Source: CAZFZT01 sp964523675 (lineage in GTDB: Bacteria; Planctomycetota; Phycisphaerae; Phycisphaerales; SM1A02). From it: 37,757 bases of DNA. The position numbers and the translations under genes are program-made. The notes under the pieces were generated by a model, which was given only the letters and a program-made list of their open reading frames with translations, was not told the DNA's origin and did no database searches. Position 1 is the stretch's first letter; each line of letters begins with the position of its first letter. The DNA lies in NCBI GenBank assembly GCA_964523675.1, contig CAZFZT010000028.1, positions 1 through 37,757 of the forward strand, in the 5' to 3' direction. Below, in pieces: positions 15,620 through 23,593 of this stretch.

Positions 15620-16665
15620 CCACTCGTTCGCTCGTCCAACCCATGTTCGAAGGACCGCTCGATATCGTCGGTGACATTCATGGCGAAATCGAAGCGCTCC
15701 TCGATCTCATGCGGCACCTCGGCTACGACGAAGCAGGCCATCACCCGGAGAACCGCCGCCTCATCTTCGTCGGCGATCTCATCGACCGCGGCCCCGACTC
15801 CCCCGCTGTCCTTGATCTGGCAATGAAACTCATCAGCGCCGGCCGCGCACAGTGCGTCCTTGGCAACCACGAACTCAACCTACTGCGTGGCAAGCGAGCA
15901 TCGCACATGAACTGGTTCCGCGGCAAGCCGTGGAAGGAGGGCGGCACAACGATCCCGCAAGCGCGGCTGCAGAAGCATCGGCGCGAGGAGGTTCTCGACT
16001 TCTTGCAATCCCTGCCGATCGCGCTCGAGCGGCCGGACCTTCGCGTTGTTCATGCTGCATGGGATGACGATGCGATTCGCCGGCTGCGAGCTGCCCAGAG
16101 CACCATGACCGCATTCAACGATGCGCACACCACCATTGAGGCGCGACTGGCTTCTTGCGACAGCATCGACGAAGTTGCGTACAACCTGTCTCACCAGAAC
16201 GACAACCCGGTGAAGCTCATTACATCCGGCCCCGAGCGGCGTGCGGACGCGCCCTTCATCGCCTCCGGCAAACTGCGCAGCGAAGCGCGCCATCCATGGT
16301 GGAAGGAGTACGACGATGAACCCTTCTGCATCTGCGGCCACTACTGGCGCATCCCACTACCCGGCAAAGTCGCCGGCGACTCGCTCTTCAACGGCTACGA
16401 CGAGCACGACCTCCTCGGCCCCAGCCGCCGCGTCGCCTGCATCGACTACTCCGTCGGCGGGCGCTACCTCGATCGCATCAACGGCAATACCCACTTCACA
16501 GGTCGCCTCGCCGCGCTGCGCTGGCCGGCGATGGAACTTGTGTTTGATGGCGGTGAAGTTCGACTCTTAGGTGCAGGCGGTAGTCGGCTGACACCTTTGC
16601 GCGGTTTTGCACCGCGCAAACAGCCGAAAATGGGCAAAAACAGAAAAAAGTGCATGAGGGGTTGA
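15616..16665 (+). CDS. PPP-type metallophosphoesterase, third gene of the integrase cassette
   Basis: The 349-residue protein starts in an ATGA overlap and has AAAGGAG just before the ATG. All PPP-family metal motifs are present near the N-terminus: GDIHG (D20, H22), GDLIDRG (D54, R58), GNHE (N84, H85), then VVHAAWD and CGHYWR further on. The pattern is that of bacterial PrpE/ApaH-like phosphatases, which remove phosphate from proteins or split dinucleoside polyphosphates. The conserved domain ends near LLGAGGSR, and about 25 basic residues (KQPKMGKNRKKCMRG) follow, possibly read-through past an older stop. The tight link to an integrase suggests it travels with the element. Substrate unknown. 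Confidence 0.8.
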   Translation: MTTRSLVQPMFEGPLDIVGDIHGEIEALLDLMRHLGYDEAGHHPENRRLIFVGDLIDRGPDSPAVLDLAMKLISAGRAQCVLGNHELNLLRGKRASHMNWFRGKPWKEGGTTIPQARLQKHRREEVLDFLQSLPIALERPDLRVVHAAWDDDAIRRLRAAQSTMTAFNDAHTTIEARLASCDSIDEVAYNLSHQNDNPVKLITSGPERRADAPFIASGKLRSEARHPWWKEYDDEPFCICGHYWRIPLPGKVAGDSLFNGYDEHDLLGPSRRVACIDYSVGGRYLDRINGNTHFTGRLAALRWPAMELVFDGGEVRLLGAGGSRLTPLRGFAPRKQPKMGKNRKKCMRG

Positions 16666-16685
16666 CTTCCAATACCCCTTGTTTT
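16657..16685 (+). terminator. Terminator-like hairpin after the phosphatase, overlapping promoter-like boxes
   Basis: AGGGGT and ACCCCT pair around an eleven-base loop and are followed by TGTTTT, a weak intrinsic terminator at the end of the cassette. The same stretch contains TTGACT (16662-16667), 17 bases, then TATGGT (16685-16690), which resembles a sigma-70 promoter reading toward the tRNA remnant. Both readings are possible and neither is proven. Confidence 0.4.
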
Positions 16686-16719
16686 ATGGTGTTTTGCACG
16701 TTCAGGCCGCTTACATGAA

Positions 16720-16765
16720 GGCGATCACACCCGTGAGGTCACTGGTTCGAGCCCAGTATCGCCCA
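16720..16765 (+). pseudogene. Partial tRNA-Val (CAC), 3' half: probable attachment site
   Basis: From T16725 the sequence reads as a tRNA 3' half: TCACAC gives U33 and anticodon CAC, then the anticodon stem 3' strand CCGTG. The T arm ACTGG/TTCGAGC/CCAGT has a perfect stem, and the acceptor strand ATCGCCC is followed by A. No D arm or 5' anticodon strand is present. GGCGAT directly upstream can pair with ATCGCC, so this may alternatively be a tRNA with positions 8-33 deleted. An intact 3' half next to an integrase gene is the usual att scar of an element inserted in a tRNA gene. Confidence 0.65.
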
Positions 16766-16829
16766 TTTCTGTAAGCCTTTCTGAAAACGGGACTTCCGTG
16801 TACCTGCCAGCGGACGCGCATGAGTGCGG

Positions 16830-18221
16830 CTACTGCTGTCCGATGACCGCTGTGCCGAGCGGCGCGTCGATCAGCGTTCTCGATGAGATGATCCCAGTCC
16901 ACGAGGTGCTGCCGGGCTTGAGCCGCAGTTTCGCCCCCGCGCCGACGCCAAGCGCCTGAGGCATCGAGTTGAACGGCACGTTGTAACCGCCCACGCCTGA
17001 TCCGCTCGAGTAGTTGAAATCAACCCAGAAGCCGTCAACTGATGTCGTCGGCCACGGATACTGCGGATCGGCGACGAGCCAGTCGATCAGGCCGTCCAGA
17101 AGCACGCTGAAGTCTTCCGCATGGCTGCCGCCGCCGCGCGTAAAGAGGACGACGCAGTTGATGCCATCGCCGCGCTGCCACGCAATCGTGCTCGTGCCGA
17201 CGAGTCGGCCGGCATGATTGCCCGCTACCCCAAAGGATCCGGGTTGCAGCAGTGCGCCGGCACCTGCGCCGACGCCGATCTGGTAACTGTTCATGTACGT
17301 CAGCAGCGGGGCTGCGCTTACGACGAGGTTTCCGTGACCGAGGAACGCCTCGTGATGCCAGTTGCCGTATGGACACGGCACGGTTGACCCGCCCGGGTTG
17401 AACACGTTCGTGCATTCGCACGATCCCGCGCATTGGTAGTACGGCTCGCGCGGATTCTGATTGGCTGCAAATGTGCGGCCGAAGATGACTTCCTGATTCG
17501 GCACCCACATGGCCGGCGTTAGAACTTCCGTTCGAATGTAGTCCATCAACCCCATGCCGGTGACTTCTTCGATGACGCGTCCGAGCACCATGTAACCGAA
17601 GTTCGAGTAGCAGCAGTTCATGTCGGGATGGGTCGAGCAGTTGCTCGTGCCCGGCTGGAAATCAACGGGCTGCGTGAGCATGTACGAAATGATGTCATCG
17701 CGATCGATCTGCGATGGCGGAATACCCATCGCGTTCGCAAAGCCAAGCGTTTGAAACTGGGGATCCCCTGAGGCGCAGCGGTCCCAGCCGCTCTGATGGC
17801 TGAGCAGGTCGCCCACGGTAATGCTCGCAAGCCACGCCGGCGTCGAACTCCATGACCCGTTGAACGGCTGATGCGGCAATATGCCGCCGCTTCCCATGAC
17901 GTTGAACACGGTGTCGTTCATGTCAAGTACGCCCTGGCCCATGAGTTTCACCGTCGCCGCCGCAACGATCGGCTTCTCGACGCTTGCGATGCGCATGGGC
18001 GTGTTCTCGGGAATGCCCGAGCCGAAGCCGCGCTGATAGATGATGACGCCGTCCTTGCTCACGCCCAGCACACCGCCGGCGATTCCCCGGTCGGCCATGA
18101 AGTTCTGCATGAGCGCGTCGAAGGACTCCAGCACTGGCACGGGTTTGCCGGATGTAGGCAGTTGCCCGTGCGCTGCGCCGGTGAGAAGTGCCGCGAGCAT
18201 GAGAGAGTGAACGAGTCGCAT
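16830..18221 (-). CDS. Secreted serine beta-lactamase/penicillin-binding-like hydrolase
   Basis: The 463-residue protein starts with a signal peptide (MRLVHSLMLAALLTGAAHGQ). The beta-lactamase (class C/esterase) domain follows, with the nucleophile motif S80-V-E-K83 in MRIASVEKPIVAAATVKLM, the second motif Y205-S-N207 in NCCYSNFGYMVLGRVIEEVTG, and strings typical of the family such as ITVGDLLSHQSGWD. Several Cys residues in a Cys-rich insertion (QCAGSCECTN) suggest disulfides outside the cell. Such enzymes are usually peptidases or esterases rather than antibiotic resistance factors. The gene lies 28 bases after the protease gene at 18250 on the same strand. It is the first apparently resident gene to the right of the tRNA scar. 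Confidence 0.8.
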   Translation of the reverse strand: MRLVHSLMLAALLTGAAHGQLPTSGKPVPVLESFDALMQNFMADRGIAGGVLGVSKDGVIIYQRGFGSGIPENTPMRIASVEKPIVAAATVKLMGQGVLDMNDTVFNVMGSGGILPHQPFNGSWSSTPAWLASITVGDLLSHQSGWDRCASGDPQFQTLGFANAMGIPPSQIDRDDIISYMLTQPVDFQPGTSNCSTHPDMNCCYSNFGYMVLGRVIEEVTGMGLMDYIRTEVLTPAMWVPNQEVIFGRTFAANQNPREPYYQCAGSCECTNVFNPGGSTVPCPYGNWHHEAFLGHGNLVVSAAPLLTYMNSYQIGVGAGAGALLQPGSFGVAGNHAGRLVGTSTIAWQRGDGINCVVLFTRGGGSHAEDFSVLLDGLIDWLVADPQYPWPTTSVDGFWVDFNYSSGSGVGGYNVPFNSMPQALGVGAGAKLRLKPGSTSWTGIISSRTLIDAPLGTAVIGQQ

Positions 18222-18249
18222 CGAATATGTCGTGTTCGGTGTGCGGTTC

Positions 18250-19701
18250 TTAGTTTCCGATGGTGACCACGCCAGAGACCGCCCTCAGAGTCACGGCCTT
18301 GTTGAAGATGCCGGTGTTGCCCGCCGCGGCTGGGTAATTGCCGCCTGCAATGTTGACAAACCCGTTTGAAGGAGCGGCCGTTATGCCCTGCGGCACAGTG
18401 CGCACCGGGTTAAGCGCGGATCCGGTCAGGGTCGGGCTGACGTTCGCGAAATCGACGAACACCGCGTTCGGCCCGAGGAAGTTGTTCAGAAAGGTTGAGA
18501 ACGTGCTTTGCGTCAATCGGTTGCCTGCATTTACCGTGTCGGAGTTTGCCGTACAGCCGCCGTGCGTGAGCACACCGATGGCATAGCCGTTGCTGACGCG
18601 AATGATCGGGCTGCCCGAATTGGCGGGTTGCACCGAGACTCGCATGAACATCGCATTGCTGTCGCTGTCCTTGAGCGGTCCGGTCGCCGTCTGCAACGTG
18701 AGCGAAGTGGAGTTGCACCCGAAGTGCGTGCAGTCGCCGTCAACGAAGTTGCAGCAGAGTCCGGGATTGCTGCCGGTAGGCACGTTGTCGACGCCGTATC
18801 CGGTGATTCGAAGCGTCGCCTCTTCGCCCGGCATGACAGGCGAGAGATGAATATAGCCCTGCACCCAGTGCGGATGCAGTCCTGTGTTCGAGTTGGTCGC
18901 AACGCTCAGGACTGCCCAGTCGAAACCTACGCCGCCGTTCTGAAAGGCGTAGTACGTGCCACCCATTGCGTACTGATCGTCGGGATTTGACGCCACCGGC
19001 ATGCCGTTCGCGGCAGACTGCGGCACGTTGAACTCAATCAAACCACCGTTCCCTCCGCAGTGACCGGCCGTGACGACTGCACCGATAGAAGTGAGCCACC
19101 CGGTGCAGCCGCCGCATCCTCCGCCATCGCCGCACGTCGCGCTGGACATACGTCCGATCCGCGGGTCGTTTGACGGACCGCGCGTGTCGCTGCCGCATAA
19201 GCCGTTGATATTCGCTCCGGCAATGCCGCCGTCCGCGGCATCTAGGGGCGGTGCGTTCACTGAGATCTGATCGATGACGAACGATGCGCGATCACCCGGG
19301 GCGACAAGCAATTGCACGCTCAGAACTTCGCCATTGAAGATCGCGCTCCACCCTTGCCAGTCTTCGAGCGACCTTTGATCAAAGCGCTGGACCGAGCCGT
19401 CCTTGAGCGACGTGATGCGAATCTGGCTGTGCTGGCCGAGATTGAACTCGCCGAAATGCACGCGCAGCAGGTTCGCGCCCGGCGAATGAACGATCGTTGA
19501 ATAGAGGTTGCTGCGGTTCACCTGGCCGAACTCGTTATGGAGCGGGCCGTCGCCGCCGTCGCGCACGCCCGAAGCGTCATGATGGTCCATCGCGTCGAAG
19601 CGGAGAAGGTCGGTCTGCGCAATGCAGGCCGCGCCCAGCCCCACCAAACCCGCAAGAAGCGTCAGGGCAACAAGTCTACCTTGTGTGATTCGATTGAACA
19701 T
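18250..19701 (-). CDS. Secreted trypsin-like serine protease
   Basis: The 483-residue protein has a signal peptide (RLVALTLLAGLVGLGAACIA). A beta-rich N-terminal domain (30-150) precedes a chymotrypsin-fold protease whose triad is visible: His in VVTAGHCGG (H214), Asp in GVGFDWAVLSV (D261) and Ser in PANSGSPII (S363). A glycine/cysteine-rich stretch (CGDGGGCGGC) stands before the His. After the protease, the last 90 residues (FVDFANVSPTLTGSALNPVR...) look like the start of a beta-helix repeat and may be a cell-surface or secretion domain. The ATG follows AAGGAG by seven bases. Probably extracellular or periplasmic. Confidence 0.8.
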   Translation of the reverse strand: MFNRITQGRLVALTLLAGLVGLGAACIAQTDLLRFDAMDHHDASGVRDGGDGPLHNEFGQVNRSNLYSTIVHSPGANLLRVHFGEFNLGQHSQIRITSLKDGSVQRFDQRSLEDWQGWSAIFNGEVLSVQLLVAPGDRASFVIDQISVNAPPLDAADGGIAGANINGLCGSDTRGPSNDPRIGRMSSATCGDGGGCGGCTGWLTSIGAVVTAGHCGGNGGLIEFNVPQSAANGMPVASNPDDQYAMGGTYYAFQNGGVGFDWAVLSVATNSNTGLHPHWVQGYIHLSPVMPGEEATLRITGYGVDNVPTGSNPGLCCNFVDGDCTHFGCNSTSLTLQTATGPLKDSDSNAMFMRVSVQPANSGSPIIRVSNGYAIGVLTHGGCTANSDTVNAGNRLTQSTFSTFLNNFLGPNAVFVDFANVSPTLTGSALNPVRTVPQGITAAPSNGFVNIAGGNYPAAAGNTGIFNKAVTLRAVSGVVTIGN

Positions 19702-19829
19702 GGTTTATCTCCTTCGTTCGATTGACTTGCCGGTGTCAGTCGTCTGACGTTCGCTTGCAGTTCGCTTTCAGACTTCGGGCCGCGCTCCGCTTCGCATCGG
19801 GGCTGAACGTGGCTTGAACTTTTGACGTG

Positions 19830-21653
19830 TCACTGAAGCGAGACGAGCACCAGCACCATGCCGGACTCACCGGGTTCGAGCGCCGTCATCGCCTTGCCGA
19901 TGATCGCACCGCGGGCGCAGTCATAGTCATCGACCTTCATCGCATGGCCGGGCACATCCGAAGTCGTAAGCAGATCGCCGGGTTCAACGCCGCTGGACGC
20001 GGCATCGACCATCACGTACACACGGCCGGTGAGCGCGACCGGATGTTTGCCATCCGCTTCGCTGCCTTCCTGTCCCATGATCATGCCGGAGTTAATTCCG
20101 TTTGCGCCGCTGATGATCCCTGCGACCGTGCGGTCGTAGGCGCGGCTGCTCGGGATCAACTTGCCGGGGTTCCTTGGATCGATGCAGACAACCATGCCGG
20201 GGATCGGCGTGATGTCGGCATCTGCCACGTCGAAGCGCTCCGAGAGATCGGAGCCGCCCATGATGCGCAGCACGTCGGTGCGGGTCGTACCGACGACGTG
20301 CAGCCGATCCTGCGGTGTGAGCGTCCCGAAGCCGGTGTTTCCAAGCATGTGCGCATCGCCCCAGACGATGAGCGCCTTGCCTCCGCCAAGGAAGCCGCTA
20401 CCGGAGAAGCTGCCGCCGTACGCGTCGACATTCGTCGCGACGCCCTGCACCCCGAAGGTGCTCCCGGTTCCTCGCACGCCCGTTGCCGCATTGCCGAAGA
20501 CGCCGATGCTTCCCGAACCGCTCGACTGTCCCTGCACACCGGTTCCGCCGAGACTGACGCCGTATACGCCGACGCCGTCGCTGTCGTGAACACCGCGCAC
20601 GCCGTATCCGGAGCCGTTGTTTGCGAAGTTGTGGCCATACACGCCGGCGGAATTGTTGCCGCCAGTCTCAGCGTTCGAGTAGCCGCGCACGCCGCTTGCA
20701 CCGCTCGAAGCTGACGCTGTCTCGCCCCAGACGCCGGGGAATGTGCCCGAGCCGGTCTTGATGCCGCGGATCGCCCAGTTGGAGTTTGTGGCGATCACAC
20801 TGCCGGCAACATCAAGGCGCTGGGTAGGGGCATCAGTCCCAATACCGAGATTCCCGCCGTGCATCTGGAAGAAACTGTCATGACCATCCACACCGATTCG
20901 TGCGGATTCGCTTGTGGACGAATCACCACGGAGGAACTGAACCAACTTCGGACCTGTGGTGCTCGTCTCGCGGAAGAAACGGATCTGAGCGTTGCTTGTC
21001 CCATTCTCTGCCTTCGGATTGATATCAAGCAGCACACCACCTTGATTGTTCACCTTGTTGATCCGCAACTGCTGCTCCGTGCCATCTTTAATCTCGGAGT
21101 AACTGTCGCCGACGGCATGTTCAAGCCGCAGTGTCGGCTGAGAACCGACTGCATGGATTGCATCTTGCGGCGATGTTGTGCCGATGCCTACGTTTCCGTT
21201 CACGTTCAGCGAGTTCAGGACGCCCACGCCGGTGATGCCAGTGTAGTTTCCGAAGACCGCCTTGGTCGGAACGTTTGCAGCAGTGGTGGCGACCATTGCG
21301 TAGGGCGCAGCCATGAAGGGCTGGCGCGGCGAAAGAGTTGTGTCGTTCACCTGCACCTCCAGCCAGCGCGGCTCGCCATCGAAGACACCTTGACCGAAAT
21401 CGAGATCGATCGTGAAGCGACCGTCATCACCGATGATGAAACCCGGCGCGACGAGTTCGCCGAGGTGACTGCCGCCGGCTTCCTGCGGAAAGATGCGGAA
21501 GCGAAGCGTCACCGCGCCATTCACGGGCTCGCCCTGATGCGTAAGTCGTCCCTGGTATGTGAACGTCGTGCCGACAGGGCTGGTGTCGGCATGTACGGTC
21601 GAGCAGGCGAAGATTATCGTGAGAAGTGCGAGGCGGGTGATGATCTGCGTCAT
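19830..21653 (-). CDS. Secreted beta-helical, tail-fibre-like repeat protein
   Basis: The 607-residue protein starts at MTQIITRLALLTIIFACST; AAGGA lies seven bases before this ATG, and the 16 codons further upstream are not used. The signal peptide is followed by TFTYQGRLTHQGEPVNGAVTL, a domain common at the N-terminus of planctomycetal secreted proteins. Repeats of the type GVYGVSLGGTGVQGQSSGSG and GNVGIGTTSPQD follow, resembling the triple-stranded beta-helix of phage tail fibres. The C-terminal part (SDLSERFDVAD..., TSDVPGHAMKVDDY, GAIIGKAMTALEPGESGMVLV) matches the end domain often seen after such repeats. Most likely an exported trimeric fibre or surface protein. No enzyme motif. Confidence 0.7.
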   Translation of the reverse strand: MTQIITRLALLTIIFACSTVHADTSPVGTTFTYQGRLTHQGEPVNGAVTLRFRIFPQEAGGSHLGELVAPGFIIGDDGRFTIDLDFGQGVFDGEPRWLEVQVNDTTLSPRQPFMAAPYAMVATTAANVPTKAVFGNYTGITGVGVLNSLNVNGNVGIGTTSPQDAIHAVGSQPTLRLEHAVGDSYSEIKDGTEQQLRINKVNNQGGVLLDINPKAENGTSNAQIRFFRETSTTGPKLVQFLRGDSSTSESARIGVDGHDSFFQMHGGNLGIGTDAPTQRLDVAGSVIATNSNWAIRGIKTGSGTFPGVWGETASASSGASGVRGYSNAETGGNNSAGVYGHNFANNGSGYGVRGVHDSDGVGVYGVSLGGTGVQGQSSGSGSIGVFGNAATGVRGTGSTFGVQGVATNVDAYGGSFSGSGFLGGGKALIVWGDAHMLGNTGFGTLTPQDRLHVVGTTRTDVLRIMGGSDLSERFDVADADITPIPGMVVCIDPRNPGKLIPSSRAYDRTVAGIISGANGINSGMIMGQEGSEADGKHPVALTGRVYVMVDAASSGVEPGDLLTTSDVPGHAMKVDDYDCARGAIIGKAMTALEPGESGMVLVLVSLQ

Positions 21654-21722
21654 TGTGTAGTCCTTCTTCAGATTCCTGGGTACGCGGTTGTTCGTGAGCA
21701 TCGTGATTCGAGTCGTGTTGCG

Positions 21723-22160
21723 TTATGGGCATGGCCCCCACGCTGAGAGCAGGGCCAACAAGTCAGGCACCCCGACGGAGCCGGTGCCGGTAAGGTCTGC
21801 GTGTTCGCACTGCGATGTTGTCGGCCCCCAGCACGAGAGCAATTCGAGCAGATCAGGCACGCCGACGGAGCCGCTCGAATCAAGATCGGCGGGGCAGGAC
21901 GAGGTATCGCCCACATTGCCCGCCGCCCAGAACCCGCCGACGAGGGTGTAATCGCCGCCCTGCATCGCGCCGGCATCGTGTTGGCCGATGGTGCCGGTGA
22001 GCGCGTAACTGCTGCCGGTTGATTCGCCGCCGCCGCCGTCGATTGTGTGCCAGGAGAGGTCGTACCCGCCGCCACCGGAGCCAGCCAGTTGCGCGATCGC
22101 TGCAGTCGCGATCAGGCACATCGTTGCTGTCAACATCGAAAGAATGTTGGTCTGTTTCAT
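21723..22160 (-). CDS. Short secreted protein with two C-terminal dockerin-like repeats
   Basis: A 145-residue product with a signal peptide (MKQTNILSMLTATMCLIATAAIAQ), a short domain GGGYDLSWHTIDGGGGES plus SYALTGTIGQHDAG, and two calcium-loop repeats: SCPADLDSSGSVGVPDLLEL, then CEHADLTGTGSVGVPDLLAL ending AWGPCP. These D-x-D-x-D-type loops with a following DLL helix look like type I dockerin halves. The N-terminal pattern recurs in many planctomycetal proteins of unknown job. Start ATG has an AGAGGAAG site. It is the first of three consecutive genes with the same tail and may be sorted by it. Confidence 0.75.
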   Translation of the reverse strand: MKQTNILSMLTATMCLIATAAIAQLAGSGGGGYDLSWHTIDGGGGESTGSSYALTGTIGQHDAGAMQGGDYTLVGGFWAAGNVGDTSSCPADLDSSGSVGVPDLLELLSCWGPTTSQCEHADLTGTGSVGVPDLLALLSAWGPCP

Positions 22161-22209
22161 CGCATCTTCCTCTTGAAGTATTCAGAGTGTTTGATTGACT
22201 TCGTGCGCT

Positions 22210-23565
22210 TCATCCCCAGTTGGCGAGCAGTTCAAGAAGGTCGCTGACACCGACATTGCAATCGCCATCAAGGTCGGCTGGACAGTTGTTGCAATCGGCG
22301 CACTGGCCCCACTCGCCCAGAAGCAGCAACAGGTCTGCGACTCCGACGGATCCATCGCCGTTCAAATCGGCGGGCGCGGCCGGCGCATCGCAGCCCCTCC
22401 ACGCTGCGATGCGATGGGCGGTGGAGCCGTCGCTCACCATGTTGAAGCGTCCGGTGACGAACAGCGCCGGACCGTTGCCATCGTCAAATGCGACCACGCC
22501 GTACAGCCGCGGCGTCTGCTCACCCAGGACGCTCAGGCCCAGCGACTCCCACTGGGTGCCGGCCCACCGCGCAACATGTTCAATAACGCCCCTGCCGTTG
22601 AAGTGGCCTTCGCCGACGCAGTACATCGCAGGTCCGGTCCCATCGTTGAAGATTGCAAAGTCACTGGGATATGCGTCCATCGTCATCTCGTCGGCGTTCA
22701 ACTGCCATTGATTCCCGTTGTAGCGCGCTGAGCGTGCAAACTCGCCGTTCAGCCACACGCTGGAGCCACCCGCGAACAGCGTCGACGACCCGTTCTCATG
22801 CAGAACTCCCATCGCATATGGTCCTGAGTTTTGTTCGAGTCCGCCGGCAATCCATTGATTGCCGTTCCAACGTACAAGACCGGGCGAAGCAATGCCCCCT
22901 GCGCCGCTCAATGCGCCGGCCACGTAGAGTGAATCGCCATAGGCATGCAGGTCGTAGGCAAAGCCGGTGATGCCGCTGCCGAGCGGCGACCATGCGTTGC
23001 CATCCCACTTCGCAATTCGCTGGGCTGCGATGCCGCCGATCATTGAGAACTGCCCGCCTGCATAGAGCGCAGGTCCTGATCCATCATCGAACACACAAAG
23101 ATCGCGCACAACGTGGTTCGCGCCTGAGCCGAGTGGATGCCATTGCTCGCCGTCCCACTTGGCGATGTTGTTCACTTCCACGCCTCCCGCCATGCTGAAG
23201 ACGCCGCCCGCGTACAGGGCCGGGCCGCTGCCATCATCGAACTCTACGATGCTGAGGATCTCAGCGTTGACTCCAGTGCCAAGCGCGGACCAGTTCTTGC
23301 CATCCCACTTTGCAATTCGATTCACGGTGACGCCGCCGGCTGTAATGAAGTTGCCGCCGACATACAGCGCAGGACCGTCGCCGAGATCGACGACAGCGAG
23401 TGTCTGCCCGTATCCACCAAGTCCCGCAAGCCCCGGTTGCCCGATGGAAGCATCCCAGTGCGGCTCGCATGGCCCGCCTGCGGCTTGCGCCGTTTCGAAC
23501 GCGTTGTGCATCGACACTGCTGCGGTAAGCGTAAGGTACGTAACTGTAAGTTGAGTGCGTTTCAT
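22210..23565 (-). CDS. Secreted beta-propeller-like repeat protein with dockerin-like tail
   Basis: The 451-residue protein begins MKRTQLTVTYLTLTAAVSMH (signal peptide); this ATG is chosen because the preceding 18 codons overlap the end of the neighbour and have no signal. At least six repeats of about 60 residues follow, of the type RIAKWDGKNWSALGTG plus DDGSGPALYAGGVFSMAGG, most likely blades of a propeller. The C-terminus carries two calcium-loop repeats: PADLNGDGSVGVADLLLLLG and CPADLDGDCNVGVSDLLELL. No catalytic residues are apparent. Probably an extracellular binding or structural protein. Confidence 0.75.
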   Translation of the reverse strand: MKRTQLTVTYLTLTAAVSMHNAFETAQAAGGPCEPHWDASIGQPGLAGLGGYGQTLAVVDLGDGPALYVGGNFITAGGVTVNRIAKWDGKNWSALGTGVNAEILSIVEFDDGSGPALYAGGVFSMAGGVEVNNIAKWDGEQWHPLGSGANHVVRDLCVFDDGSGPALYAGGQFSMIGGIAAQRIAKWDGNAWSPLGSGITGFAYDLHAYGDSLYVAGALSGAGGIASPGLVRWNGNQWIAGGLEQNSGPYAMGVLHENGSSTLFAGGSSVWLNGEFARSARYNGNQWQLNADEMTMDAYPSDFAIFNDGTGPAMYCVGEGHFNGRGVIEHVARWAGTQWESLGLSVLGEQTPRLYGVVAFDDGNGPALFVTGRFNMVSDGSTAHRIAAWRGCDAPAAPADLNGDGSVGVADLLLLLGEWGQCADCNNCPADLDGDCNVGVSDLLELLANWG

Positions 23566-23593
23566 TGAAGACCTTTTCGTCAACGCATCCGGA

